Origin: JASLEW01 sp963732005
GTDB taxonomy: Bacteria; Acidobacteriota; Thermoanaerobaculia; Multivoradales; UBA5704
Assembly: GCA_963732005.1 (NCBI GenBank)
Contig: CAVSXT010000005.1
Coordinates: forward strand, 2,914,001 to 2,978,000
Direction of reading: 5' to 3'
Length of the DNA stretch: 64,000 nucleotides
In this document: one piece after another, positions 27,794 to 36,458 of the stretch
Position numbering within the stretch: the first letter of the stretch is position 1
Layout: each line of letters opens with the position of its first letter
Translations under genes and position numbers: made by a program
Notes under the pieces: generated by a model
What the model saw: the letters and a program-made list of their open reading frames with translations, nothing else
Told to the model about the DNA's origin: nothing
Databases searched by the model: none

Positions 27794-28064
27794 AGGTTCT
27801 GGGGAAAAGTGACCGGTTGGGCGACTCTCAGATTTCCGATTTTGGACAAGAGTGAGGGATAATATAGCGCATTGTCGCTCATGCCATCCTCCCGAGGTTA
27901 CCGCCCGAATTCTTAGCCTATCTGCTTCTTGGCCGCCGCCGCAATCCCTTCGTCCTATTGCTCTGCCTCTATTGACCGGCTCAGCAATCGGCCGGCCACA
28001 CCGAGAGCGATGGCCGTGAGCGCACCTGCGAAGCGGGAATCATGAGCGCCTGAAAGGCTGCTGA
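27794..28064. other. Intergenic stretch, nothing supported
   Basis: These 270 bp between the IS4 element and the coupling-protein gene are relatively AT-rich around 27835-27870 (GAGGGATAATATAGCG). They contain no gene I can support. Confidence 0.4.
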
Positions 28065-29717
28065 TTAGAGTTCGCGATGCAGGGGGTTGGGGTCGGCCCG
28101 GCTCGCGAAGAGCTTGAGGGTGCGGTAGTCGAGGCGGGCGGTCAACAGGGGCTCGCGGCCGCTGAGGAAAAGCAGCTGGCGGTCGGCGGGGAGGCGGCGG
28201 ATCTCGTCGGCCAGGAGGAGGCGACGGGGGGTCTCGCCGGTTTGGTCGGTGGTCCCTTGCTGGCGGCTGGCGAAGAGGAGGTTGTTGGAGGTGGTGGCGC
28301 GGGTGCGGTTGCTGCTGCGGGTGGGGACGGTGGCCTGACCGGTGAGGCGGGAGAGGTGCTCGGCGGTGAACTGATCCGCGGTGCCGAACGCCTGGACGAT
28401 CCTGACGTTGGCCAGCAGGGTCTCCCAGCTGCGGGGGTAGAGGTCGCGGAGCTGGGCCAGGTCCTGGGTGAGCATCCAGATGGAAACGCCGTAGCCGCGG
28501 GCGTAGGTGATCGCTTCCTCGACGCTCTGCATGCGGCCGAGGGCGGCAAACTCGTCCAGGAGGAAGAGCACGCGCCAAGCGGGCCTGCCGGGGGTGATGG
28601 TGAGCACCCGCAGGGCGGTGGCGGTGAGCAGGCGCAGCCAGCGGCCGTGGGTGCGCAGGTGGTGGGGTGGCAGGATCAGGTAGACGGAGAGGCGCCAGTG
28701 CTTGAGGTCCTCGAAGCGGAAGCTGCTGGTCCTGAGGGTGGCCAGCAGGTGGGGGGAGTCGAGGAACTCGGTGTGGCGGTTGGTGGAGGCCAGAACGCCC
28801 GAGAGCAGGCGCTCCTCCTTCTGCCGGATGCGGTTGGCGGCGCGGCGGATGAGGCCGTGGCAGGCGTCGGTGCGGGCCATGCGGTTGAGGAGGTTGGTGA
28901 AGTCGGTGGCGCCCAGGGTGAGGAGGTGGCGGACGGTCCCGAGGTGGCGGTGCTCGGGCGCGGCGGCCGCGGCGACGTGGAGGACGATGCCGGCGAGGAG
29001 GGACGACGCCTCCTCGTCCCAGAAAGGCTCGTGCTGGCCGGGCTCGGGGACGACCAGCATCGAGGCGATGAGGCGGGCGCTGTCGTATGCGCCGTCGCCC
29101 GCCGGGTCGATCAGGTCGAGGGGGTTGTAGGACGCCCCGCCGCCGGCCAGGCCGAAAGGATCGAGGGCGGCGACGGTGTGGCCCAGGACCTCGCGGCGGT
29201 AGCGGGCGGAGACGGCGTGCGCCTCACCCTTGATGTCGGTGCAGAGGACGCTGCCGCGGTAGTCGAGCAGGTTGGGGAGCACGGCGCCGATGCCCTTGCC
29301 GCTGCCGGTGGGGGCGAGGGTGAGGAGATGGGCCTCGTCGGCGAAACGGAGGAGGCGGGCCGCCGAGCGGCTGTGGCGCGCCTGGCCGAGGATGAGGCCG
29401 TGGGTGCGGACGAGGGCGCTCGGATCTCCCCAATGGGCGGTGCCGTGGGCGGTCGAGAGGCGCGCCCGGGACAGGCGGCGGCGCCGGAGCCGGTTGGCGA
29501 CCGCGGCGGCAAGGATGAGGGCGCCGGCAACGATCGCCGCCTGCGGGCGGGTGGGATGCCAGCGCGGTAGGCGGAGATGCGCGGCGGCAAGGAGGCCGGC
29601 TGAAAAGGGGGGCGCGGCGGCGAGGCCGAGCCCGGCGGCGAGGACGGGCAGCCAGACGAGGGGGCCGGGGAGGACGCGGCCGAGCCGGAGCATGAGGTGG
29701 TGGGCGCGCGGCCGCAT
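28065..29717 (-). CDS. Type IV coupling protein (VirD4/TraG/TraD family)
   Basis: Coupling proteins are inner-membrane ATPases that hand the relaxase-DNA complex to a type IV secretion channel. The 550-aa product has two N-terminal transmembrane segments (LVWLPVLAAGLGLAAAPPF and a second around residue 65), Walker A LAPTGSGKGIGAVLP near residue 135, and Walker B VLFLLDEFAALGRM near 385, with YNPLD and MLTQDLAQL between or after. It is the last gene of the minus-strand mobilisation operon. Confidence 0.92.
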   Translation of the reverse strand: MRPRAHHLMLRLGRVLPGPLVWLPVLAAGLGLAAAPPFSAGLLAAAHLRLPRWHPTRPQAAIVAGALILAAAVANRLRRRRLSRARLSTAHGTAHWGDPSALVRTHGLILGQARHSRSAARLLRFADEAHLLTLAPTGSGKGIGAVLPNLLDYRGSVLCTDIKGEAHAVSARYRREVLGHTVAALDPFGLAGGGASYNPLDLIDPAGDGAYDSARLIASMLVVPEPGQHEPFWDEEASSLLAGIVLHVAAAAAPEHRHLGTVRHLLTLGATDFTNLLNRMARTDACHGLIRRAANRIRQKEERLLSGVLASTNRHTEFLDSPHLLATLRTSSFRFEDLKHWRLSVYLILPPHHLRTHGRWLRLLTATALRVLTITPGRPAWRVLFLLDEFAALGRMQSVEEAITYARGYGVSIWMLTQDLAQLRDLYPRSWETLLANVRIVQAFGTADQFTAEHLSRLTGQATVPTRSSNRTRATTSNNLLFASRQQGTTDQTGETPRRLLLADEIRRLPADRQLLFLSGREPLLTARLDYRTLKLFASRADPNPLHREL

Positions 29718-29724
29718 GCCGGGC

Positions 29725-30075
29725 TCAGCGATCGAAGGCGCGGCCGGCGATCATGCGGGCGACCTCGTGGATGCCGGCGACCGCCCGGGCAAGGGGCGGC
29801 GGCAGGAGGGCGAGGGCGCGCCGGACGCCGACCTCGGCGACCAGGCGGACCAGGTGGCGCTCGGGGTCCTCGCCTCCGATGGCTCGGGCGGCGACCGCGG
29901 TGCCGGCGGTGGGGTCGGCGGCATTGCGAGTCGGGTCGGCGGTGGCGGCGTGGCTCGGGTCGGCGGTGGCGGCGCGAGTCGCCGGCGGCGCCTGCTGCGA
30001 CCGCTGCCAGCGGTTCGCGGCGTGGATCAGCCGGCGCGCCAGAGGATCCGCCGCAAGAGGGCGAGGACGCTCCAC
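29725..30075 (-). CDS. Possible small protein in the mobilisation operon
   Basis: In the frame that continues from the relaxase, a GTG at 30075 could start a 116-aa protein (VERPRPLAADPLARRLIHAA, ending with EVARMIAGRAFDR) that overlaps the upstream small membrane gene by 49 bp. Its C-terminal half looks like real protein rather than antisense noise. The alternative is that this is simply the relaxase C-terminus, since no stop separates them. Confidence 0.35.
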   Translation of the reverse strand: MERPRPLAADPLARRLIHAANRWQRSQQAPPATRAATADPSHAATADPTRNAADPTAGTAVAARAIGGEDPERHLVRLVAEVGVRRALALLPPPLARAVAGIHEVARMIAGRAFDR

Positions 30076-33000
30076 CGCGGCTCGATCTCGGAGAGGGTCA
30101 CCAGGGTCGCGAGGAAGGCCGCCGCCGCGGCGAGGAGCAGGGCGGTCAGCAGGACCGCCAGGGTGTCGCGGGAGCTGCGGCGCTCGCTCGCCTCGAGGCT
30201 GCGGGCCAGGCTCTCGCAAAGGGCGTGGGCGCGGCCCAGGATCTCGCGCGCCGACCGCTCGGTGCGCTCCGCTGCCTGGGTGAGCTCGCGGGCCGCGTCC
30301 TTGAGCTGGGACGGGCTCGGCGGCGCGCTCGGCGCGGGGCGTGACGCGGCTGCCGCGGACGCCGCCGGCGGGGTTGGGGCCATCGGGTCGGCGAGGTCCG
30401 CGAGGTCCGGCTCCGGGCTCGGGGGTGGGTCGGGCGGGCGGTTCAGGGGCATGGCGGCTCCTTGGCTGGGCCTGGACTTCCAGGGCGGTGGTCTTGCGGG
30501 CGTCACGATCGACGGCGGCGGGCAGGGCGGCGCGGTCGTCGGTGTAGACCCTGAGCTGGTGCGAGGCGCGGGAGAGGGTGACGTTGGCCTGCTGGCGGTT
30601 GACCAGCTCGGCGGTGTGGCGAGTGTCGATGGTGGCCAGGACGCGGCGGACGGTGGAGCCCTGGGCGGCGTGGGAGGTGACGGCATAGCCGTACTCGAGC
30701 GGCAGCGGGCCGCCACGGGTGTCGAGGGTCACGGTGCGGGGGCGGCGGCCGGGGAGCTCGAGGACGAGGCGGCCGGCGGTGGCTTCGCGGACGGTGGCGG
30801 TGGCGCCGTTGGCGATGCCGCGGGCGCGGTCGGGGCGGCGGAACTGCACCCGGTCGCCGGCGGCGAGCTGGCGGGTCTCGGCGCGGGCGAGGTCGCCGCC
30901 GCGCAGGCGCCTAGGGTCGTAGGCGAAGCGGGCGCCGTCGCGGTGGCGCTCGACTTCGAGGGTGTGGCGGTCGGGATCGACCGCGATGACGCGGGCGGTA
31001 TCGCCGGCGCGGACGCCGTGGGCCGGGGCGGCGCGGACGTAGGTGACGACGTCGCCTGGCTGGTAGTGGCGGACGTCGGCGCGCTGGGCGCCGGTGGCTC
31101 CCTTGGAAACGGCGACCTCGACGGCGACCGCCTCCGGCGCGATGCGGCCGGCGGCGAGCAGCTCGCGGCGGGCCAGGAAGTTGAGGTCGCGGCGCTCGGC
31201 GCGGCTGGGGGCGATGAGCAGGGTGCGGTGGGGCGCGGCGGCGAACTCCCTGACCATGGCGGCGTGGCGCTCGGGCGCGGCGGCGATCTCGATGACGTGG
31301 CCGCGGGCGTCGAGGTGGCGGATGGCGTCGCCGGCGCGGCCGTCGGCGGCGAGCTGGACGGCGGCGAGCAGGTCGGTCGATTGCTGGCGGCGGATGACGT
31401 CGAGCTGCATCGGGCGCAGGCCGGCGGCCTGGAAGGAGCGCCAGGGGGCGCCGGCCTCGACCGCGTGATGCTGGCGCCGGTCGCCGACCAGGACCAGGCG
31501 GGCGCCGGCGCGGTGGGCGCTCTCGAGGGCGGTGGCGGCGTCGCGGTTGCCGAGCAGGCTGGCCTCGTCGACGATCCAGAGCTGGCGGGGACGGCGCTCG
31601 GTGGGCGGCTGGGCGGCCAGGCTCTTGAGGGTCGCGGCCTCGATGCCGACCTCGCGCAGCTGGGCGACGGCGCCGGTGGTGACGGCGAAGCCGCGCACGG
31701 TCCAGCCGGCCTGCTCGGCGGCCTGGCGGACGGTGGCCAGGGCGAAGGTCTTGCCGGTGCCGGGCTTGCCCTCGACGCCTAGGAGCTGGGCGCGGGACTC
31801 GAGGAGATGGCGCACGACCCGCAGCTGGTCGGGTCCGAGGGTGGAGCCGGGGCCGGGCTCGAAGGGGCGGGCGAGGACCGGCGGCGCCGTGGGCAGGAGG
31901 CCCTGATGGAGGTGGGCGAGGTTGGCGTGCTCGAGGCGCAGCGCCGCCTGGGTGGTGACCTCGCCGCGGGCGCCGCGGAGGAGGCCGGGATGGGCGGCGA
32001 GGGCGGTGCGGATGGCCTCGGCGCCCGGGCCGCGGGCGGCGGCATGGCGCAGGGCGAAGGTTTCGAGGTCGATGGCGCGAAAGCTGGCCTGGCGCTCGGC
32101 GAGGTGGTCGGCGGCCCAGGCGACCGAGGCGCTGGCCTGGGCGGCGGGGTCGGCGGGCGGCTGGGCGCGGCCGGCGCGGCTCTGGGCCAGGCGGTCGTCG
32201 GCGGCGCGGCGGAGGGCGGCGAAATCGATGCCGTGGGCGGCGGCCTCGGCGCGCCAGGCTTCCCGGAGAACGGCGGGGTCGACGTCGCGGTCCTTGGGCT
32301 GGCGGGTGCGGAGGGCGGCGCGCTGGCGGTCGGCGCGGTCGCCGGAGCCGCCGCGGCGCTTCACCTCGTCGAGGATCTGGCGGCGCCGCTTGGAGAACGC
32401 CTCGACCACCGTGTCGGGGATGCCGGCGATGCGCACGAAGCCCTGCTCGTCGGCGTGGACCTCGTAGCCCAGCGCCTGCAGCTCGCGGGCGAGCTCGCTC
32501 TGATAGATGGCGGTGCCGAGGGATTGGGCGACGAAGATGGCGCGCGGCTCGAGGGCGCGCCACTCGCCGTCGGCGCCGGCGCCGCGCTGGCCGCGCTGGC
32601 TGCGGTCGCCGCGCTGGCCGCGATCGCCGCGGTGGCCGCGATCACCGCGGTGGCCGCGATCACCGCGCTGGCTGCGGTTGCCGCGGGCGGCGGCGCGGTC
32701 GGTGAGGTTGAGGATGACGTGGTGCGAGTGCAGGTGGGGATCGAGGGCGCGGCTGGCGTCGTGGTCGAAGCGGGCGATGACCAGGTTGCCGGTCGAGACG
32801 GGCTTGCCGCCCTGCTTGGCCTGGGCGTAGCGCTCGAGGCGATCGAGGGCGCGGCCGGCGGCGGCGAGGTGGGCGGCGATCACCCGCTCGTCGCCGCCGA
32901 CCAGGGCGACGAGCGAGACGCTCTTGCCAGGGGCGGCGTCGAGGTCCCAGCCGCTGATGTGCTTGCCGCTCGAGTTCTCGGGGGCGACGAGCTGGCGGCC

Positions 33001-33204
33001 GTCGCGGGGCGAGCGGCCGCCGAGCAGCGCCAGGAAGTCGGCATCCGCGACGTCGCCGGCCAGGCCCAGCCGCGCGGCGCCGCGGCCCTGCCAGGTGCCG
33101 ACCCCGATGGTGCGGCCGGCGGTGTAGTAGTCGCCCTGGGTGTAGTCGCTGCGGTAGTAGGTGCTGGCCTGGGCGAAGCCGAGCCCGCTGCTGATGCGGA
33201 TCAT
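29725..33204 (-). CDS. MobF-type relaxase-helicase (TrwC/TraA family)
   Basis: MobF relaxases nick at oriT, stay bound to the DNA through an N-terminal Tyr and unwind it with a RecD-like helicase. ATG 33204 starts MIRISSGLGFAQASTYYRSD, with the paired tyrosines. The three-His metal site is in DPHLHSHHVILNL, Walker A in GVEGKPGTGKTFALA (about residue 480) and Walker B in LWIVDEAS. Residues about 171-208 are an unusual Arg/Gly/Asp/His repeat (RGDRGHRGDRG). The helicase part ends near SRASHQLRVYTDD. Beyond that the frame stays open to 29725 through a second gene, giving 1159 aa, so the true C-terminus is uncertain. Confidence 0.9.
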   Translation of the reverse strand: MIRISSGLGFAQASTYYRSDYTQGDYYTAGRTIGVGTWQGRGAARLGLAGDVADADFLALLGGRSPRDGRQLVAPENSSGKHISGWDLDAAPGKSVSLVALVGGDERVIAAHLAAAGRALDRLERYAQAKQGGKPVSTGNLVIARFDHDASRALDPHLHSHHVILNLTDRAAARGNRSQRGDRGHRGDRGHRGDRGQRGDRSQRGQRGAGADGEWRALEPRAIFVAQSLGTAIYQSELARELQALGYEVHADEQGFVRIAGIPDTVVEAFSKRRRQILDEVKRRGGSGDRADRQRAALRTRQPKDRDVDPAVLREAWRAEAAAHGIDFAALRRAADDRLAQSRAGRAQPPADPAAQASASVAWAADHLAERQASFRAIDLETFALRHAAARGPGAEAIRTALAAHPGLLRGARGEVTTQAALRLEHANLAHLHQGLLPTAPPVLARPFEPGPGSTLGPDQLRVVRHLLESRAQLLGVEGKPGTGKTFALATVRQAAEQAGWTVRGFAVTTGAVAQLREVGIEAATLKSLAAQPPTERRPRQLWIVDEASLLGNRDAATALESAHRAGARLVLVGDRRQHHAVEAGAPWRSFQAAGLRPMQLDVIRRQQSTDLLAAVQLAADGRAGDAIRHLDARGHVIEIAAAPERHAAMVREFAAAPHRTLLIAPSRAERRDLNFLARRELLAAGRIAPEAVAVEVAVSKGATGAQRADVRHYQPGDVVTYVRAAPAHGVRAGDTARVIAVDPDRHTLEVERHRDGARFAYDPRRLRGGDLARAETRQLAAGDRVQFRRPDRARGIANGATATVREATAGRLVLELPGRRPRTVTLDTRGGPLPLEYGYAVTSHAAQGSTVRRVLATIDTRHTAELVNRQQANVTLSRASHQLRVYTDDRAALPAAVDRDARKTTALEVQAQPRSRHAPEPPARPTPEPGAGPRGPRRPDGPNPAGGVRGSRVTPRAERAAEPVPAQGRGPRAHPGSGAHRAVGARDPGPRPRPLREPGPQPRGERAPQLPRHPGGPADRPAPRRGGGLPRDPGDPLRDRAAVERPRPLAADPLARRLIHAANRWQRSQQAPPATRAATADPSHAATADPTRNAADPTAGTAVAARAIGGEDPERHLVRLVAEVGVRRALALLPPPLARAVAGIHEVARMIAGRAFDR
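30027..30452 (-). CDS. Small membrane protein overlapping the relaxase 3' end
   Basis: The ATG at 30452 has an excellent AAGGAG 6 nt upstream. The 141-aa product has a Pro-rich N-terminus, an amphipathic helical part (LKDAARELTQAAERTERSAR) and a single transmembrane helix (LAVLLTALLLAAAAAFLATL) near the C-terminus. It is in a different frame from the relaxase, which stays open through it. Its position between relaxase and coupling protein suggests a transfer-related role. Confidence 0.6.
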   Translation of the reverse strand: MPLNRPPDPPPSPEPDLADLADPMAPTPPAASAAAASRPAPSAPPSPSQLKDAARELTQAAERTERSAREILGRAHALCESLARSLEASERRSSRDTLAVLLTALLLAAAAAFLATLVTLSEIEPRWSVLALLRRILWRAG

Positions 33205-33524
33205 CGCGCCAGGTCCCCGGCGCGGGTGAGCTCGGCGGCGGTGTCGCCGGCGGCGGCCTCGGTGGCCTGCTCGACGGCGCGCTCGGTGGCGTCGGCGCCG
33301 AGGGCGTCGAGCATCAGGGCGCGCAGCATGTAGCCGACGGTCAGCGCGGTCTCGAAGGTGAGGGGGGCGAGGGCGTCGGCGGCGCCGGCGCGGAGGACCT
33401 CGCGGCGGAGGATGCCCGCGATCCACTCGCTGATCGATTGGCCCGCGCCCTCGGCATGGAGGCGGACGCGGGCGGCGGTGGCGGGATCGACGCGGGTCTG
33501 GAGGAGGCTCTGGCGCTTGGGCAT
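33201..33524 (-). CDS. Ribbon-helix-helix relaxosome accessory protein
   Basis: This 107-aa protein has an N-terminal ribbon-helix-helix pattern (LLQTRVDPATAARVRLHAEG, then SISEWIAGILRREV) and a helical C-terminus. Its stop overlaps the MobF start by 4 bp. RHH proteins directly upstream of relaxase genes usually bind oriT and stimulate nicking, or repress the operon. That role is inferred from position. Confidence 0.7.
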   Translation of the reverse strand: MPKRQSLLQTRVDPATAARVRLHAEGAGQSISEWIAGILRREVLRAGAADALAPLTFETALTVGYMLRALMLDALGADATERAVEQATEAAAGDTAAELTRAGDLAR

Positions 33525-34262
33525 GGGTGGGGCTCTCTCAGGTGCAGGGCGGCGGGTGGGGGGCCGGTTGCGGTTGCGATAGCGGTAGCGGTAGCGGCTG
33601 GGGCAGGGGCGATCGGTGCGGGGGCGGCAGCAGTAGCGGCAAGGGCGAGGGCCGCGGGGGCGACAGCGGCCGGCGGGGCCGGGGCCGGTGGGTCAGGCGG
33701 GCCGGCCGGGTCGGCTGGGCTGGCTGGACTGGCCGGGCCGGCCGGGCCGGGCGCGGATGGATGGAGCGCGGCGAAAGGTGAGATTCCGCAAGCTGGCCGC
33801 AAGACGCGGCAGGCGCGGGGGTTGGCGGGACGCATACCGCGGTCGCCGGCGCAAGCCATTGAAGGGGCTGGAAGAAAGACGCCTTGGCGGCGTGCCGTGT
33901 ACAAAAACCGCGGAGCGGTTTTTGGGCCACCTTCGCGTGCGCAGCACGCCGATAGCGGTCACGATGGGCGATCGGTGAATCTTGGGGATCCGGCGCTCGC
34001 GGCGTACGTAGCGCACGCGGCGCCGCAGGCGCGAGGGAGAGGAGGGTGCCGGCGGGCCGGCCGGACGCGGCGGGGATGGCGGGGGTGCGGTGGCGGTGGT
34101 GCGTGCCTGGGCGTGGCACGGCGCAGTAGCGCGCAGTGGCGCGCAATATAAAGTGATTGGTCGTAGTCGATGGTGAATATAAAGCGAACATGATCGAGCG
34201 CGATGATACATGAAGCGGCGCGTTTGTGAAGTATCCTCGGCGGCGAGGGAATGTGATCGATC
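33525..34262. other. Low-complexity intergenic region, candidate oriT/control region
   Basis: These 740 bp separate the divergent relaxase operon and the membrane-protein gene. 33560-33780 is low-complexity GC repeat (GCGGTAGCGGTAGCGG, GGCCGGCCGGGCCGG). 33903-33923 is a perfect 9-bp palindrome AAAAACCGC-GGA-GCGGTTTTT, which could be a two-way terminator or an oriT hairpin. 34145-34153 and 34176-34184 are identical AATATAAAG repeats 31 bp apart in an AT-rich island. Divergent frames here look like noise. Confidence 0.5.
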
Positions 34263-35180
34263 ATGCGAGAGCCGGAGAGCAGTAGCGGTTGGGAGGAGGC
34301 GGCGCGGGCCGAGCCGGTGGGCGTCGGCGTGGCGCTGGCGGCCATCCTGGTGCAGGCGCCGCGGCTGGTGCTGGCGGTTCTGGCCGCCGACCGCCTGCCG
34401 GTCGCTGCCGACGCCGAGCGGGCGCTGCTGGTGGTGGCTGGAGTGGGAACGGCGCTGGTGCTCACCGGTGGCAATCTCTACCTGGCGCACGCGATCGCGC
34501 GAGTGCGGCGCTGGCGCCGGGCGCTGGGAGTGGTGTGGCTGGCGGTGCTGGTGTCGTCCGGTGGCCTGGTGGTGCCGCTGGTGGCTGCAGGCCTGAGCGG
34601 GCGGACGCTGCCTCAGCTGCTGAGTGGCAAGGGCCTGGCATGGAGCTGGTCGCTGCTGGCGGCGCTGGCGCACGAGGTGACCGCGGCTGGCTGCGTGCTG
34701 GCAGCGGCGGCCGCTGCCAGCGAGCGGAGCGCCGCGGAGCGCGCTGCTGCCGAGCGCAGCGAGGCCAGCCAGGTGGGCGAGCTGCTGCGGCAGCGGGACG
34801 CTGCACGGCGGGAGCTGGCGGTGCTGCGGGAGGGGCGGGTGCTGCGAGCGGCTGGGGAGCGGAGCGAGCTGAGGGCTGGGAGCGGATTGGTGGGGGTGAG
34901 CGAGACGGCGGCGCTGAGCGAGCTGGCAGCGATCCGCGAGGGAGCGGAGCGGCGAGCGGGGGATGCTGGCTACGCGCTGCCGGCGCGCGGCGGCGGCGCT
35001 CGCTACCGGGTGCGAGCTGCCGGTGGCGCTCGATCTCGCGCTCGCGAGCGGGCTCCGCTGCTGGTGTGTCCGGAAGGGTGCGGCAGGAGCTTCGCAGGAG
35101 CGCCGGCGTTGGCCGGGCACCTGCGGCACTGTGCGCTACGGCGCGAGCGGGTGCTGCGGCAGGCGGCGGGTGAAGGGTAG
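34263..35180 (+). CDS. Multi-pass membrane protein with C-terminal C2H2-like zinc finger
   Basis: The ATG at 34263 begins a 305-aa protein. Four hydrophobic segments lie in the first 150 residues (around VGVALAAILVQAPRLVLAVL, ALLVVAGVGTALVLTGG, VVWLAVLVSSGGLVVPLV and LLAALAHEVTAAGCVLAA). A long Arg/Glu/Ala helix follows (about 155-215). The C-terminus has a finger-like LVCPEGCGRSFAGAPALAGH followed by LRHC. The layout recalls SpdB/DUF2637-type transfer membrane proteins, but I cannot assign it. The location beside the mobilisation genes suggests a transfer or entry-exclusion role. Confidence 0.6.
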   Translation: MREPESSSGWEEAARAEPVGVGVALAAILVQAPRLVLAVLAADRLPVAADAERALLVVAGVGTALVLTGGNLYLAHAIARVRRWRRALGVVWLAVLVSSGGLVVPLVAAGLSGRTLPQLLSGKGLAWSWSLLAALAHEVTAAGCVLAAAAAASERSAAERAAAERSEASQVGELLRQRDAARRELAVLREGRVLRAAGERSELRAGSGLVGVSETAALSELAAIREGAERRAGDAGYALPARGGGARYRVRAAGGARSRARERAPLLVCPEGCGRSFAGAPALAGHLRHCALRRERVLRQAAGEG

Positions 35181-35314
35181 GAAGGACGGTTGCGGTGAGC
35201 GAACGGCGGCCTTGCCGCCATGGGAGCGAGGCGCAGCTCGAGCAGGCTGGGGATGGTGCTCGCTGCTCGATCGCGCCGGCAGCGAAGTCTGAGCGGTGCT
35301 GGGCAGCGGTGCCG

Positions 35315-35480
35315 GCAGCGATGCGGCGGTGGCGCTGGCAGCGATGTGCTGGTGGCGCTGGCAGCGACGCGCTGGTGGCGCTGGCAGGGATGCGCTGGTC
35401 GTGCTGGCAGCGGCGCGCAGGCGCAGGGCAGCGATGCGCCGGCAGCGCTGGCAGCGACGTGCTGGTCGTGCTGGCTGGCG
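35315..35480. repeat. Tandem repeat with 23-bp period
   Basis: Units like GCAGCGAYGCGCTGGTGGCG start at 35315, 35338, 35361, 35384 and 35407, exactly 23 bp apart, and then degenerate units run to about 35480. Because 23 is not a multiple of three, the repeat does not encode a repeating peptide in one frame. Apparent frames across it are therefore doubtful. Confidence 0.75.
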
Positions 35481-35511
35481 GCACACGCGGCGGCGGCGGC
35501 GGCTCAAGTGC

Positions 35512-35916
35512 CTAGCAGGTGGTGTCGATGCAGTTCCAAGTCGCACTCCCGAAGACGTACCAGAAGCCACCCGACAGGTAGCAGGGCGTGGTGACGACCA
35601 CGTGGACGTTGCACGGGCGGCGGCCCGTCAGCATCTGACAACTGTCCTGCGCAGCTGTCTCATACGAGGCGTCCATCGCCGCGGTCGCTGCGGCGCAGGT
35701 GGTAGCGCCAAAGCCGATCGGTCCAAGGCTTCCGGCGTCGCCCGAGTCGCAGTACGGCCCGCAGGTCTTCCACTGCGGGGTGCTGATGTCGGGAGACAGG
35801 GCTGGTGTGGCGGGACAGAAGGCGGAGCTGATCGGCACTGGCTGCAATGGCACGGCTACCGCGAGCGATGCTGAAAGCAGCAGACCGGCGAGCACAAGGC
35901 GAAGAGGAAGAGACAT
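35512..35916 (-). CDS. Small secreted cysteine-rich protein
   Basis: The ATG at 35916 is preceded by AGGAGG. The 134-aa product has a clear signal peptide (LRLVLAGLLLSASLAVA) and eight or more Cys in the mature part (TCGPYCDSG, SCQMLTGRRPC, SATWNCIDTTC), suggesting disulfide bonds outside the cytoplasm. Family unknown. Confidence 0.7.
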   Translation of the reverse strand: MSLPLRLVLAGLLLSASLAVAVPLQPVPISSAFCPATPALSPDISTPQWKTCGPYCDSGDAGSLGPIGFGATTCAAATAAMDASYETAAQDSCQMLTGRRPCNVHVVVTTPCYLSGGFWYVFGSATWNCIDTTC

Positions 35917-36247
35917 GAGCGAGATCCTCCTGGTTGAATAGACTGCGACGTTGCGAGCCTAGGCAAATTCAAATCTACCATGCCGGGTCAAGCAGTTCGT
36001 CGATCTCCTCCGGTCGCGGGCGGTGCAGACCTACACCAACCCGCAGGACACGACCTTGCTGCCGATCCAGGACACGTCGGCCTTCTCGACCTGTCCCTGA
36101 GCATTTGCTCCGGCGGCGCGGGACCGGCGCACGGCCCGCACCTCGGCGAACGCGAAGGCGGGTGTCTGGGCCATTGGATGATATGGTCGAAGCGGGCATG
36201 ATCTCACGGCTGGCTCTGAGCCGAGAGGGTGCAGAGAGGAGTGGGCG
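35917..36247. other. Intergenic region with a possible gene remnant
   Basis: No intact gene is visible. From about 35987 to 36102 the + strand reads VKQFVDLLRSRAVQTYT and ends STCP before a TGA. This looks like the C-terminal end of a protein without its beginning. Confidence 0.3.
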
Positions 36248-36448
36248 ATGCGAGACGACCTGCTGTCCACGGCGGAAGCCGCCCGCCATTGTCACCTTTC
36301 GCCGCGGACGCTCGATGGATACCGGAGGTCGGGTGGCGGGCCGGCCTACCACAAGCTCGGACGGTTGGTGCGCTACAGCATCCAGGATCTCGACGAGTGG
36401 ATTGCCGGCAGCCGGCGGCTGTCGACCGCCCGCGACGGCGGCGGGTAA
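36248..36448 (+). CDS. Excisionase/AlpA-like helix-turn-helix protein
   Basis: This 66-aa protein is a single HTH_17-type domain: LLSTAEAARHCHLSPRTLDG, then GPAYHKLGRLVRYSIQDLDE and WIAGSRR. GAGAGGAGTG lies just upstream of the ATG. Such proteins act as excisionases or small regulators in integrative elements. That fits the mobilisation genes upstream, although no integrase is seen. Confidence 0.75.
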   Translation: MRDDLLSTAEAARHCHLSPRTLDGYRRSGGGPAYHKLGRLVRYSIQDLDEWIAGSRRLSTARDGGG

Positions 36449-36458
36449 GCCGCTGGGC

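Noticed and set aside
29272..33333. Long + strand frames of Gly/Ala/Val-rich sequence across the relaxase and coupling-protein genes
   Set aside because: They are shadows opposite clearly functional minus-strand genes.
33341..33904. Pro/Ala-rich frames in the relaxase upstream region
   Set aside because: They arise from low-complexity GC repeats and have no start signals.
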